Below are positions 48,425 to 61,400 of a DNA stretch of 64,000 bases, in pieces. The notes under the pieces were generated by a model. The model had not been told where the DNA came from. It did no database searches and worked only from the letters and a program-made list of their open reading frames with translations. The DNA is from Paguma larvata (Eukaryota; Chordata; Mammalia; Carnivora; Viverridae): assembly GCA_030068075.1 (NCBI GenBank), contig CM057826.1, positions 64,205,312-64,269,311 on the forward strand. The letters run 5' to 3'. Position numbers and translations under genes: made by a program. How positions within the stretch are numbered: position 1 is the first letter of the stretch; each line of letters opens with the position of its first letter.

Positions 48425-49839
48425 GTGTGGACTTACACACACGGGAGTGAGTGGTTGGGATAGGGAGGAAAGACAATATCATTGAGAAATTCAGAGAACT
48501 GAGATGTCTGGGCGTTGGAGGGATTGTTTCTATTTACATATGGAAATTTCCAATAGTTAACCCAAGAGGAGTATTGGAGAGTATGACTGTGACTGTAGTA
48601 GCATTGATGTTTGAGGGAGATGTCCTTAAGGATGACTGCAATCAGAGATGGCAGGTGAGGTATGAGATTCAAAGCTGAAAGTTGTAGGGGGAAGAGAAGA
48701 GAATGGTCTCAAAGTGGCCTTGGGGAGCAGGGAGGAGTCTTCACCCTCAGGCCTGGTGAGATGAGAACACAGCGGGCAACCTACCACTCAGGTGGACTGC
48801 AATTAAGACCGTGTCCTCAGGGGAAAACTGGGTGTTTCCTGGCACAGAAGGATGAAGGCAGTGTAAGAGAGCAGACTGAGAGCCAAAGGGATTTTACTGA
48901 CGCTAAGCCATGAATTCCAGAGGGCACGAAGGAAGGGTTTCAGGAATTGGGTGATGGTGGGAGAAGGGGAGAGACTAGGGAATGTACTGAGCATCATTTG
49001 GGGGTGAGTTAGATAAAAGGACCATAATAAGATGGGGTCCAGTGGATTCAAGACAGATAAGGGTGGAGAAGCTGTGGATATTGGAAAGGAATGAGAGCTA
49101 GTTTTCCATGTCTGCTCATCTGCCCTAGTGGTGGAACTAGAAGGCCTAGGGGAAGTGACGTAGTCCCAGTGCACAGTTGAGTCTCACCTTGTGTGGAAGA
49201 TGGCCTCTCTTACCTGTCTGGTGACTGGGGGACTTGAGAATGGGCGGGAAAACTGAATTATGCCTCAAGCCCTGGGCTTTACCCACTGTGAGAAAAATGG
49301 CTGTGTCATGGGGCACAGAGAGGTAAGAACAGAGGCAGGAACTTGAGTCTGCTGTTTAATCAAGAGAGATGATGGGACAGCCATCTCCACAAGGATGGAG
49401 GGAAGTGGGTGGATTTGGGAGGCACTGAGGAGGTAAGACTGTTTCTAATGGGTAACAGATGGAATGCTTTTGTGAAAAATGGAGATGAGTTAGGATCTTT
49501 CCCAAATGCCTTGGTTTTATCAACAGAGCGTGCAGCCCCCAACAGTAGGCCCAGAGGTTGGCATGTACATTGGTTGAATAAATGAAAAATGAGGCTGTGA
49601 TTACTTTTATGTATAATGCATCATGAAACTAACCTCAGCTAAACTTACCCAGCATGACAGGATATAGACCCAAAAGGTTCCTGGCAAGTCTGGCCATCAG
49701 TAATTAGACCCACTTGGCCGAACTCTTTGAGAAAAGTACACGGGAAGTGCTAGTGGCCAGGAGCAGTAACTGTTTGTCAACAAGCCCAAGAGGTCTCACT
49801 TACATAAGCTGGGGATTCTTTCACATTTTAAGTGGAACT

Positions 49840-51835
49840 ATAGATCTAAAAATATTCTTTTTATATGAAAATAATTCCAAATTTACAAAAAGTGGCAAAA
49901 ATGAAAATATTCCAAAGAACATAGTCACCCGTTATTACTTACAATCACAGTCAACATTTCACTCCATTTCCTTTTTGATTTCTCCTCCCACCCAACACAC
50001 ACACACACACTTCTTTTCTGAATGGTTTGAGGGTTTCATGTGTTACCTGTCTCTAAATACATTAGTGTGTATTTCCTAAGAATTGGGATGTTCTCTGATG
50101 AAACCACAGTTTTCAACTTAACAAGTTTATGTTAATATAATACTTCTACCATCTACTTTCTACATTCCAGTTTTATTGGTTAGGCTAATAAGGTCCCTTA
50201 TAGCATTGTCCCTCTCCAGTACAGAATCCAATTAATTAGTCCTTTAATCTGGAACATTTTTGAGCATTTTTGGTTTTGTTGTTTCTTTTTTTCACATTTA
50301 TGTTTTGGAAGAATACAGTTCTACCCCACTTTTTAACAATAGAAAGCTTCTCATTTTATATTTGTGTGTCTTCTTGTGATTGGACTGCGGATCTGTGTTC
50401 TCCCCTGGAAAGCCACATAGGTGGTTGTGTCCTCCTTAGGGTATCACATCTGGAGACACATGATGGCCGTCTGTCACTTGGCGGTTATACTAAGTTTGAT
50501 CACCTAGTCAGGATGTTGATTAGATTTTCCACTGTACAGTTGTTTTTCTTCTTCCTTTGCAACTAATGAGTAATCTGTGGGGAGATACTTAAATTCAGTG
50601 CAGATACCCTGCTCCTCTTCAGACTTTCCCTGTAGATTTAGCATTCATTGAGGATTCTTGCCTGATCAGATGGATCTTTTACTGTGATGCTTGTAAAATG
50701 CTGATTTTCTAGCTCTTCCACACTCTCCACGTTGGTCAGTCAGCCCTTGGCGTTCCACTGAAAGCAAGAGCTACACCTTTTCTCTCTTTTGTTTATCTAT
50801 CTTATCAGCATAGGCTTACTAATTCCTTTTTCCCCCCCAGTGGTTTATAATACATTACTGTACCTAAGTTTTTGTTGCTCCAGTTGTCCTAGATTTAGTC
50901 AGTGAGGGCTCCTTTAATCTGGTTCTTGTGCCTTTTTGACCTGACCCGATCATTTTTTTGGTCATTTTCTTCCTTTTAGGTACAATGTGGTGTTTCAGGT
51001 GCATCCTGGACCTAACATCTGCCCTGTTTTCAGCCATTTCTCCAAGGAGCTTTGGTTCTGTTTGGACAGGAAGGGTTAAGATCTGGGTGTTAGGTGTGGT
51101 CATTGCTTTTTGGTCTTTTCAGTGGACGAAGCTAAGGAATACACACATATATACATACATATACATATTTATACAAATATAAATACATACATACATATGT
51201 GTGTATATAAACATGCTCATACTCATTGTAGAAATCATCATTCATATCATATCTCCAGTTTCCATCCATCCCCACAAGGTTCTTTCTGGCCTTTCCTCAT
51301 TTCATATTTGTATTTGCTGAGAATCTTGGTTCCCAACATCAGAAATACATTTACTTGTTTGCTCAATTCTAACATATATCTCAAGTAGTTGCAGAATTGC
51401 TTTGTCCCAACCACTAAAATTAACAGTTCTTTGCAGTGCTTTCACTCACATGCCATCCTGCCAAGACTGAGGACATTTAGTCAGTGACTGTGTTCAGAAT
51501 TGACTAGGGTTGGCCCTTCCTTCCAGCTTTCCCTAGTACTGAGGTTTTGGTCTTCAGTTGAGATCTAGTTAGGTTACTTGTCTCAATTTGCTTTCAGTTT
51601 GAGGTCCCCTTCGTATTCTTATTTATTTTATTTTATTTTATGAAGATGTAGAAAATTAACATGCTTCCACAGGTCAAAACTGTACAGAAAAGCACAGAAG
51701 TACCACTAATTCCCATATTCTTTCAGTTCTGTTTCCCCACCCTTCCTTATAGGTAACCAACTTTAGTGTTTTATGGTTTATCCTGCTTGTGTTTCTGTTT
51801 ATAAAGAGAAGCACATTTAGAATATTTTTCTTCTT
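49840..51835 (-). repeat. Old L1M 3' UTR and ORF2 end, left part
   Basis: Reversed L1M 3' UTR over about 2 kb: 'ggatgttctctgatgaaacc', 'cctttaatctggaacatttt', 'tcacatctggagacacatga', 'tttgatcacctagtcaggat', 'gggagatacttaaattcagt', 'gttgctccagttgtcctaga'. The element is interrupted by a SINE at 51836 and continues to 52470. Confidence 0.7.
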
Positions 51836-52048
51836 GGGAGCCTGGGTGGTGCAGTTGGTTGAGTGTCTGACTCTTGAGCTCAGCTCAGGTCATGATCTCA
51901 CAGTTTCTGAGTTTGGGCCCCACATCGGACTCTATGCTGATGGCACAGAGCCTGCTTGGGATTCTGTCTCTCCCTCTTTCTGCCCATCCCCAGTTTGTGT
52001 GTACTCTCTCTCTCTCTCAAAATAAACGAACTTAAAAAAATAAATAAA
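51836..52048 (+). mobile_element. CAN-SINE inside an old L1
   Basis: Head 'gggagcctgggtggtgcagt', B box 'ctgagtttgggcccc', 'gcctgcttgggattctgtct', CT run, A-rich tail. Target duplication 'atttttcttctt' on the left and 'attttccttctt' on the right. Confidence 0.94.
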
Positions 52049-52470
52049 ACATTTTCCTTCTTTCTTATTCCACTTAGTAATACCTCCTAGAATTCTCTTT
52101 ATACCAGTCCATTGAGAGCTTTTTTGTTCTTTCGTGCAGCTACTTAGGACTCCATTGAGTGTGTGTACTATGGTTTACTCAACAAATCTCTTATGGTGGG
52201 ACAATTTAGGTAGTTTTCAGTAGTTTGCAATTATAAATTATAAATTATAAATTTTTCTTTAGTCAGTTCATATGTATTTTTATATTGTGGAAGGAGTATC
52301 TTTGGGGTAGATTCCCAGGACTGGGAGTCTATGGTCAAATTGTACGTGCATGTGTAGTTTTGTTAGATATTTCCATATCCCCTCCTCTGTCTACAGTTTT
52401 TGTGCCATTTTGCATTTCCACCTACAAGGTATGAGCGCGCCTGTAACTGCAGATGGAACATTCTCCCACA
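52049..52470 (-). repeat. Old L1 ORF2 end, right part
   Basis: 'gcagctacttaggactccat', 'ggacaatttaggtagttttc', 'ggggtagattcccaggactg' and 'tttccacctacaaggtatga' match the reversed L1 ORF2 C-terminal region. Continues 49840-51835. A (TTATAAA)3 run is at 52231-52253. Confidence 0.65.
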
Positions 52471-52559
52471 TGTATTCCTAAATGTGGCTCTGTTAGTAAT
52501 ATTTGGAACCTGATGCCACACAACAGCTTCGTTTGGTATTTCTCAGATTCGGAGATGGA

Positions 52560-52720
52560 CTGCTAGACCTGTGATCAGATAGCATGGTTTGGGTCCAGGC
52601 CTCCCACTTATCCAACTTTGGACAATTCACTGAGCAACATGTAACCTACATTTCCTTAGCTATAAAGTGAGAATGATAAAATCTGCCTTCCAGGGTTGTT
52701 GTGAGGTTGAAGGCACCTTG
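52560..52720 (+). repeat. MIR SINE
   Basis: 'agatagcatggtttgggtcc', 'acttatccaactttggacaa', 'cctacatttccttagctata' and 'cagggttgttgtgaggttga' follow MIR. Confidence 0.75.
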
Positions 52721-55681
52721 TCCGAAGTTGGATTTATAATAGGCGCCAGGTTTGTCTCTCTGAATTGGAATTGTCTTGGCATCATACCATTTAGGGCTCC
52801 TGAAGCTTTGCACAGGAAGGGCTCGGGGAGCATCGTGTTCTTGACCAGTCTCGCCTGATGAGTAGCTTGTGCCAAGGCAGGAAGGGGAGCGCAGGTCTTC
52901 TCAGGCCATGCATTTGCCTTTGCTTCCTTTGCTAGTATGTGTGTGACTTTCTCTCTAATTTAAACACATGGGCCACCTATTTGGAAAAAATTGTAAAATT
53001 TTGCTGTTAAACATTTTAAAATTGAGTATCAGCAGACCTTACCAGATATGCCTTCATTTGAACAAGCATTCATAACACTTATTACTTAAAAATCTTTAGC
53101 ATTGGTAAACCAGGGATAAAGATTATCATTAAAAAAATAAGTCTGCACATATAAGAGGGAAATGTGAACATTTTGCTAAATGCTGTGGTTTCTCTAAAGA
53201 GAAAGTGAGGAAGAGATAGAGTAAAACAACAGAAGCCAAGCATCTGGATTCCTAGGTTTGCGTCCGTGTATTTTCTCAAGTAGGAAGCACACTAAGCTCA
53301 ACATAATCGTTTGCAAAGTTTACCGAAACGTGATACAAATATCATTGAATGTTTTGGCTCATATTTTCTCTTTCTGAATTTTTGGGAGGAAAAGGAAAAA
53401 GAGGAGAAGCGACACAATCTAACACATCGTTTCCAACACTATAATTTATGTTCCTGTGAGCTAGAAAGAGTTACATACAGGTATTCATCAAGCAATCAAT
53501 TTATTCATCCGTAAAAAGGTTTTTCACATTTAGTCTATGTTTTGGAATATCACCCACACAGCTGACAAAAGAATTCTGGAATATTTTTGGTTTTGTTTTT
53601 TTATTGTAAAATATATATGCAGGAATGGAAATTAATTTGATTCTCCAAGTGCCCTCCTGAAATGCACCATGATTTTTAATTCAAACCATATTACTTGCAT
53701 TTCAAAAGGAATTTTTATAAAGTAGCTGGGGTGTGTGTGTTGGGGGTGTGTGTGTATGTGACGTGTAATATTTTCTAATCCAGAGCACGGAAAAAACCCT
53801 TCCTTGAAAGAAAGTGCTTTGCTCATTTATATAAAACAGGAAACCCCAAGTACCTGCGCCCAACTTCCTTTTCCACATAAGAAGATTGTTAGTTTGTTTT
53901 GTTTCAGGGCTCACTGTGAATTCTTGACTGAACTCGGGATGCCTAGGAGAGAGGGCAGTGGCAAACACGTGGACAAGCACTAAAACAGACAGAGTGCCCG
54001 CTTGCTCACATGCGCAGACATTGTTCAGTTTTTAAAACTGTAGTCATTCAGTCTTGCCACTTATAATGATAACATTTTTCAAAACACTAAAAATTTTGAG
54101 ATATCTCTTTGGTATCTATTTTCATTTCCACCCTTCGCCTGCCTTTGCTTTATCAGTAATCGTTATTTTAGTCATTGGTTATCTGCCCTCTGTTGATTTT
54201 GTTTTCCCCCTAGTGCCTAAAGTCAGCTACAACTCTTGCTGAGAGTGCACTTCAAAAGACACATACAATACTTTAGACGTGTAATCCTGACACTTGCTTG
54301 GATCATCTCCTCTGCCTCTGTGGATCGCTGATGGTTGGAAACCTCTCTGCTGTAGGCCTTTTTGGTGTTTATGTAATGATCGCGTCTTACTATTGTGAAA
54401 GTACTAATCTTTTAAAAATATGTTCCAGTGCAGTGTACTTCAGGTTACTTCTGTGACCTTGGAGGTGGGACAGACGTATAACAGGATTGAGAAGATGTTC
54501 GCCCCCACGATTTTAGGGAGGCTGGGGAAGGCAGACTGTCTAGTTGTGGCTGCTTCCCAAGACAGCAACGAAGGAACCCTTAGCGCATGGGCTGGGTGTG
54601 GCAACAAGGGTCAGGCTTGGAAGAGACCATGAGAATCACAGGGCCTGGGATGAAGAAGTTGTGAGGTACACAATTGATGCGAGCCCCTCCAGGACCCTGC
54701 CAGCAATCTCAGTACACTTAGAGAAGCCAGGCCGAAGTAGATTTATTTCTTGAACCTTGCAAAGAGAAAGAAACACCCAGAAAAGGTGGGAGAAGAAATG
54801 GAGAGATCAAGGGAGTTAGGTTGGGAATTCGTCAGTATGATACAGGTCCTGAATTCTTACAAATGATAGACCTGGGAGTTCGAGCCAAGTTTACCTAGGG
54901 CTCCAAGGTGCAGTGAAGCCCCAACATGGTACTCGAGATACAGGCAATTTAAATTTGCTCAGTTTATAAAATAAAAATATTATAAAAGCCTGTATTAAAA
55001 AGAAGATTCGGCATGTAGCTTTGCTTCTGGCATGAAATGACAAAAGTTATGAAGGTGTTTGAGTGCTTTTGCCAAAAGCAAGCAGTCGATGCCTGGATAA
55101 AGTATTTTAGCAGAGGGTTGGAATGGACTTCTGAAGTTAAGCATCTACTCACTTCTGAATGAATGGAAAGGTGCTAATTGTCCCTGTCTGTTTGGAAAAA
55201 GTTTAGTAGGAGAGAGAGACTTTGGGATGCCATGTCAGTGCCATTCACACCAGCGGTTAAGTGGCAAAAATGCACGGAATTTATTCAGAATTCCTGGCTT
55301 CTTTTTTAGTTATGTTAACCCTCCTTTTAGTATTTGGATTATTCTGCTGACAGTGGATAAAAACCAGGCAGCTGGTGTTACAGCTCGTATAAATGGAGAA
55401 TGAGTTCATACTTGTCATTTGCACAGGGCAGAAGTAATTAGGAGGCCTGTGGGAGCCTCTTTTGTTCCTTTAATATATTTGTACCCAAGGAAACTTGAGA
55501 AAACCCAATTCTGGTCAGATCTTAATTATATTTTCTCCTTTCATCAAGTGATGGTAGTTAAAACAATTATTAGATAGCCCGTGACTGGATCTCCATTTGA
55601 AAAGAAAAAGCATATAGACATTAACGTGAAGAATAAAATAGAAATCAGTCTAAGAAAAGTCGGAGGGGATTTGCTTTATTT

Positions 55682-55898
55682 ATTTTTTATTTTTTTCCAA
55701 ATGTTTTTATTTATTTTAGAGAGAGAAAAAAAATGAGCGGGAGAGGGGCAGAGAGAGAGGGAGACACAGAATTTGAAGCAGGCTCTAGGCTCTGAGCTTT
55801 CAGCACAGAGCCTGATGCAGGGCTAGAACCCATGAACCAGGAGATCATGACCTGAGCTGAAGTCAGACACTTAACCAACTGAGCCACCCAGGCGCCCC
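55682..55898 (-). mobile_element. CAN-SINE
   Basis: Inverted copy ending 'ctgagccacccaggcgcccc'; 'gggattt' occurs on both flanks (about 55656 and 55899). Confidence 0.95.
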
Positions 55899-56340
55899 GG
55901 GATTTACTATATTTTTAAGATAGAATGCTTTTCTGTTTCTCCTCCATTTCTGTAAATCTGGTTTATATGTAATTAAATAACTTGTCGAAAATTTGCTTTT
56001 GGTATGCAAATCCTGCCTTCTTTTTGGATGCTCTTGCTAAAATGTTCAAGTGTCCATGTCACAGAGTGGTCCTCACCAGTCACCGTTTCTTGTCAGTGAT
56101 AATGTCTAGTATGTCCTGGTGCACGCAGTACTTCAGTTGTTGGAAGGCACAGGAAGGTGGAGTAGAGAGACTGAGGAAGGTGGTGGTGGGGAGAGAACAT
56201 GTCCTGAGCTCGCTTTACCTTAATCATTTATCCCGATACAATGCAATCGCAAGCAAAATTATTTTAAAATAAATGACCTATGCATTATATTTTTGGATAA
56301 TGCAGTGACCTTAAAAACACATCCTGTTATATAAGAAACT

Positions 56341-56546
56341 TTATTTTTTTTTTAAGTTCATTTATTTGAGGAGGGGAGGAAGCACGAGCTGGGGAGGAGC
56401 AGTGACAGAGGGAGAGAGAATCCCAAGCAGGCTCTGCACTGTCAGCACGGAGCCCAACAGGGATCTCCATCTCACCACTGTGAGGTCATGACCCGAGCTG
56501 AAACCAAGATTTGGATGCTTAACTGCCTGAGCCACCCAGGCGCCAC
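56341..56546 (-). mobile_element. CAN-SINE
   Basis: Inverted copy: T-run, 'gagaatcccaagcaggctct', 'tgaggtcatgacccgagctg', head 'ctgagccacccaggcgcca'. 'tataagaaa' flanks both sides. Confidence 0.94.
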
Positions 56547-56759
56547 ATTATAAGAAAGTCTTGATAGCGGTTGCCTCTGGGGAAGGGGATTGGGAATAGT
56601 GATAGGAGTGAGATTTTAGTGTGTATCCGTTTTGGCATTTGGTAACTTTTGGCATTTGTACCATGTGTGTATATGATATATGAGAAAAGGAAAAGGAAAA
56701 ACCCCTCCCCTCTAAGCATTCCCATCTCCTGACAGGATGCTTGGTTTCCCACCCTGCCC

Positions 56760-57480
56760 CCAAGGATCTTCTTTGATTTCCTATATACCCCTTTCCCCCA
56801 TTTCTTTTGTTTTTAAGGAATGCCCTTTCTGAATTCATTGACTTTGCTCCCTTATCTCTACTTGCGTAATCCCTGCCCCTTTCATGAAAGTCACTGAAGA
56901 TGTCTCACTGTGGAACACAGTTACCTCCTTTCAAACCCTGTTTGCCCTTTCTGGGTCACTTGAGTCTTGTTCTCTCCTTCCAGCCTCTCTGCCACATAGC
57001 TTCTGTTCCATTCTGACCCCCCTCTCCCTCTTCACAAGCATCCTGGTTGTGATTTTATCTTCACCCTCTTCGTTCTTTCTCCCGGAACAATCTCTTTTAT
57101 GCTCTTGGGTGAAATCATTTGTGTCAGAAGGTATGGCCTGTCTCTTCAGCTCTGTGTCTGCATGTCTCCTGGCCCACCAAGTGTGTTTAGTTTCCCATTC
57201 CATGGGCACCTCAAAATCAAAAAAGCCTGAACTTACTATCCCTTCCCTTGACATCCAAATGCCTAGTTTTTTTTCTACTTGCTGTATTTCATTAGTTAGC
57301 ATTCCCCAAGCCAGAAACCTGGGAATTGTCTTAAGTTCCTCTACTTCACAAGGTTTTGGAATTATAGACGGCCTTGCTGTAACATGCATATATTGGCTCT
57401 GTTTTCATCACACCCTTTCATCTTACAAATAAACTTCTAAACTGGGAAGCTTCATTCCAGATGGACTTGGAAGAAATTTC
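56760..57480 (+). repeat. L2 LINE ORF2 remnant
   Basis: Carries 'caagccagaaacctgggaat' with the translated motif QARNLGIVLSSS, corresponding to the L2/CR1-type ORF2 segment ARNLGV.LDSS. This explains the overlapping 182-codon (+) and 152-codon (-) open frames here, which are not host genes. Confidence 0.6.
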
Positions 57481-58404
57481 ATGCATATAAGTGTTCTATC
57501 CTTATTAAAAGGTGGGAAGGATCCTTTTCCATTACTCATCTGCATTGACAATTTCGTGCTTATAAATCCATAGAAACCTCATTCCAGGGGCATCTTTGCA
57601 TTGGAGACTTAAGTTTGCTAATTTAGTTCTAGATTTTAAAAAAAAATTATAGAACTTCACAGAATTCGTGGCTCATTATTTTAGTACTTAGAGTATGTTT
57701 TGCGTGGTTGCGTATTCAGTTGCTTAAAAAAGTAAGTATCCTCTGCACAATTAGAATGATCTCTGCTATTGCCTTTATTTCTCATATGTTAAATTTAGGT
57801 AGGTAGCTACTGGATAGTTGAAATTCAGTGTGTATCTATTATGTACTTTACATCAGTCATATCATTTAGTAACTGGATGCGGAATGCGGAAGCTCAGAGA
57901 CATTATTCAGCTTGCTCAGAGGATACCGCTGTGGTGGTCACTCTTCACATTGGCTTCTCCTGAGATGCTTTAGTCATCATTTTAAATGCGGCACGTACAT
58001 CCCTCAAAGTAATAGAGTTAATAACTGGGTTTATGGCATCTTCTTTTTATTGGGAGTTGATTTCCAAACGGTCAGTTTGGTTAGGTTTGGGTGCCCATTT
58101 ATGATGGAAAAGTTTGCAGTACTTCCTTGCCTTGGCCCTGCTTATCCACGGTCATGGGGTGATGAAGAAGTAGGTGATACAGGTGATGGCCCTGCGATTA
58201 TGTGGAACTTACATTTCATAATTTTAATTCTTGAAGGTGGTTTGAAGGCAACCCTCCAAAAATAGTTACCAAGAGATAATTATTTTTCATTTTATGTGTT
58301 AATAATTTCTCTGCTTACTTTAACTTTTGGTATCTAGAAAGTGGCTGTCATCTGACGACTATGACGGTCAGTAATTCATGTTCTCTCTCTCTTGTTTCTC
58401 TTAG

Positions 58405-58496
58405 TGCAATGAAACCTCATTCTTTTTTGAAGCTCGAAGTAAAACTGCTTGCAAGCATCTTTGGAAGTGTAGTGTAGAACATCATACGTTTTTCAG
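58405..58496 (+). CDS. EPB41L4A: EPB41L4A exon h (FERM lobe F3)
   Basis: The 92-nt exon encodes [20 protein letters not shown] then [10 protein letters not shown] and AG of an Arg codon, phase 0 at its start. Acceptor 'ttgtttctcttag', donor 'gtatgt'. [15 protein letters not shown] is the C-terminal helix of F3, the hallmark end of the FERM domain in this family. Confidence 0.98.
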
Positions 58497-58643
58497 GTAT
58501 GTTATTGTGAAAGTTTTGTGCATTGTTCTAATGAAAACTGCATTTGTTTTTGTAACAAGTATTCTTTTCTGTCTATAAGTAGATTTTTAGAAGTGTTTCT
58601 CTTATATTAATTTTTTTCAGCCACCTAATTTTCTGGATCATAT

Positions 58644-58645
<2 letters not shown>

Positions 58646-58698
<53 letters not shown>
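58646..58698. repeat. (CA)n microsatellite
   Basis: 53 nt of uninterrupted AC/CA repeat, about 150 nt past the donor of exon h. Confidence 0.97.
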
Positions 58699-58702
<4 letters not shown>

Positions 58703-58779
58703 TACCTTCTTTGCTCCTACTATAAGAAAGTGTCAAGGACATTTATATATAAAGTACAGCTTTGGTATTGATGGAAATC

Positions 58780-59170
58780 GTATATTCTATGGACATACTA
58801 AATTTGAAATGCCTGTTAGCCATCTAAGTAGAGGTGTGGAGCAGGAAGTTGGGCGTCCAGGGCTTATTGGAAAGACCAAAGCTGGCCACGTAAATTTATT
58901 AGGAATTTAAGGCAAAGGGGACTGGATGAGGTCATCAGTGGAAAAAGTGAGAAAAGAGAACGGAAAGCCTAGGACTGAGCTGTGGAACCCTCCCAGCATT
59001 TAGAGGACAGTAGGAGCCAACAAAGGAATATAAGACAGACGAATCAGTAGAGTGTGTGGGAAAATGGAAAATAGAGAGTAAAATGCCATGGTGAATAAGA
59101 AGCCAGCAACTGCACTGCACGCTCCCAGGACATCAAGTAAAAGGAGGGTAGAGAGCTGACCATCGGATAG
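58780..59170 (-). repeat. L2 LINE ORF2 remnant
   Basis: 'tttgaaatgcctgttagcca', 'tctaagtagaggtgtggagc', 'gatgaggtcatcagtggaaa' and 'ctaggactgagctgtggaac' match the reversed L2 ORF2. Confidence 0.6.
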
Positions 59171-59871
59171 TAGTGATACTTTTTCTTTCACGTCTTTCTG
59201 GTGTAAAGATAAAACCAAATCCTATCAGGTAATATATTAAGCTTTATTTTTTGCTTTAAAAATCAAAGCTAGATTAATTCTTCCTCTTACTCCGATTTGA
59301 TTTGCATGGAGCATTTCTCCCCAATAGCATGATGTTGGAGAAGTATGCTTGTAAAATGATCGATGTCCTTTGTAGAGTTTTGTATTAGTTGAGGGATGAG
59401 GCCCATCAAGCCTGAGACATTGCCTATAGTCCAACGGGGCCTGGGCCAAGGAACTCCACATGGAAAGTAGCTGTTGAAGGTACCCTGGAATGAGAAGTCC
59501 TGGAATATAAAGAGGAGTAAAACACCACATCAGATCTGTCGTGAAAGCCAAAGCATGACACAATTCTTAATTTAAGTAAAGAGTTGATTCACAACTGAAG
59601 TTTCCAAAGGGCAGTGATGTATAAAATAGCTTGCTGAAACTATGAACACTTTGATATAATACATACATAAAATCCTAGAGCATGGTTGTATTTCAAATAT
59701 TAGTTTAAAATAACTGGAAATTATTTCCTGTCAATATGTAGGATAAATAAAATATTTCGACTAGCTGTGAAACAGTGTGGCACTGTATTTTCTACAAAGC
59801 TTTTGCTCAAGGGTTGTATAAGTACCTGTATTTATGAATCCTTATCTAATTTTCTTTTAAAAAATTCATAG

Positions 59872-59949
59872 AATGCCAGAAAATGAATCAAATTCATTGT
59901 CAAGGAAACTCAGCAAGTTTGGATCCATGAGTTATAAGCACCGGTATAG
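59872..59949 (+). CDS. EPB41L4A: EPB41L4A exon i (FERM-adjacent segment)
   Basis: The 78-nt exon starts with A completing Arg and encodes MPENESNSLSRKLSKFGSMS then YKHRY and AG of a Ser or Arg codon. Acceptor 'aaaaattcatag', donor 'gtaaat'. It begins the Ser/Lys-rich FERM-adjacent region that can be phosphorylated in band 4.1 proteins. The next exon is beyond the window. Confidence 0.96.
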
Positions 59950-60394
59950 GTAAATGGCATTTTTTTTCCTTGGGGAAGGGTGTGTATGTGTGAATAAATA
60001 AATATTTAATTCAGTTGTCCACATACACACACATTAATGTTTATGATTTAAAATTTTTTATTTTTTATTTTCCTGCCAATGAATTTCAAAAGTGTAACAG
60101 TTTATTAAAACTTTCTTTACAAAAACAGCCTATTTAATGTCTGTGTTAGGTATGTTAAGTTCAGGGCTCTTAGAATGTAGTAGAGCTTATGACTTCAGAA
60201 ATTCATTTTGATACAATTATCACTTTATTTCTAATGTCGTTGTGTTTATGAAACAAAGTAGGTATTCCGAATTGCAGCTGAGTGGTGTTCTTGGAACCCT
60301 TCAGTGGATCCCCTGTTGTAACACAATGCGTACTTTACATTGTGGATCAAATCACGTTTCCTACAGCATAAAGCCTACATGTCGTAACGCTACA

Positions 60395-60640
60395 ATTATA
60401 TGTAAACTGTACTGAGCAGTTACTAAGTGCCATGCATTGTGCTAAATGTTTTCCATTTATTGCTCCATTGAATTGTTGCTGTCTTCTTAATATTATCCCC
60501 CTTAATATGGAGGAGACTAAGGTTCAGAGATGCCACGTCACTCTTCAAGGTAACCCGGTCAGGAAGTAGGAAAGTGGTCCCTTCTCTGGCAATCTAGCTC
60601 CAGAGCCCTTGCTTTTGACCATTAGGCAAACCCTGAGCAT
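60395..60640 (-). repeat. MIR SINE
   Basis: Antisense MIR: 'actgagcagttactaagtgc', 'catgcattgtgctaaatgtt', 'gaggagactaaggttcagag' and 'tctagctccagagccc'. Confidence 0.75.
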
Positions 60641-61202
60641 GTTGTAGGAAAAGCCTGATTAGATCTTTTTCTAATACCAGCATTAAAAATGGGAACCTTC
60701 TGTGTCGTGAAAAAGAACTTGTTTCAATTCGTTCTGCTAAGTGGAGAGCCTGTGATATGCAAGACAAGATACTGGGTTAGGTGCCCAGAGATACAGAGAA
60801 TCTGGTCTAACCACTGTGGCATCAGAGAGCTACAGTGAAGCAGATCCTAGGCCCTGTAAAACCCAAGTAGGGTGCCCAAATGCCACTTGGTAAGTGGGAC
60901 ACCGTTCTTTCTCTTCCACTGGAGACATCACTAAATGAAATTCTTACCTAGGAGACTTAAAGCTGAGTCCATTGTTGACAGGACAGTGGTATGCCAAATT
61001 TTAATTCTTCTTTTTTAACCCACTTTTTTTTGGTCCTGAATTTGAAACCAGAGATAATCAATAAAAGAGTGATTAATAGTAAATGCTCAGTGCATTAATC
61101 TTTATATATTATTCACTTGGGTTATTTTTTTATTTGAGGACTAAAACTTAACTGTTACTTTATTAGAGATATTCTTGGTATTTGTATGAAAATATTCATT
61201 GA

Positions 61203-61400
61203 GGGGCACCTGGGTGGCTCAGTTGGTTAAGCTTTCGACTTCGGCTTAGGTCATGATCTCACGGCTCATGGGTTTGAGCCCTCTTTTGAGCTCTATGCTG
61301 ACAACTCAGAGCCTGGAGCCTGGTTCAGAGCCTCTCTCTGCCCCTCCTCCACGCTTGCTCTCTCTCTCAAAAAATAAATTAATTTTTAATTAAAAAAGAG
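61203..61400 (+). mobile_element. CAN-SINE with exact 14-bp target duplication
   Basis: Head 'ggggcacctgggtggctcag', B box 'tgggtttgagccc', tail 'aaaaaataaattaatttt'. Flanked by identical 'aaaatattcattga' at 61189-61202 and 61401-61414. Confidence 0.97.

Larger units (their letters stand above)
42659..58404 (+). other. EPB41L4A: Intron g-h, the largest complete intron here
   Basis: 15.7 kb, 'gtaagt' to 'tttctcttag'. It holds the repeats listed separately. 42660-43320, 43540-44580, 44780-45860, 52720-55660 (with a TG run at 53737-53759) and 57490-58400 show no gene or named repeat. 47770-49830 is purine-rich and may be further degraded L2, but I could not align it with confidence. Confidence 0.9.
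58497..59871 (+). other. EPB41L4A: Intron h-i
   Basis: 1.4 kb, 'gtatgt' to 'aaattcatag'. Contains a (CA)n run and an L2 remnant; 59180-59870 shows nothing recognised. Confidence 0.9.

Noticed and set aside
56884..57432. Overlapping open frames of 182 codons (+) and 152 codons (-)
   Set aside because: The sequence carries an L2 ORF2 motif (QARNLGIVLSSS); the open frames are remnants or chance, with no splice or promoter context.
58646..58698. Regular repeats considered as a CRISPR array
   Set aside because: Simple dinucleotide repeats without spacers, in mammalian DNA; no array found anywhere in the window.
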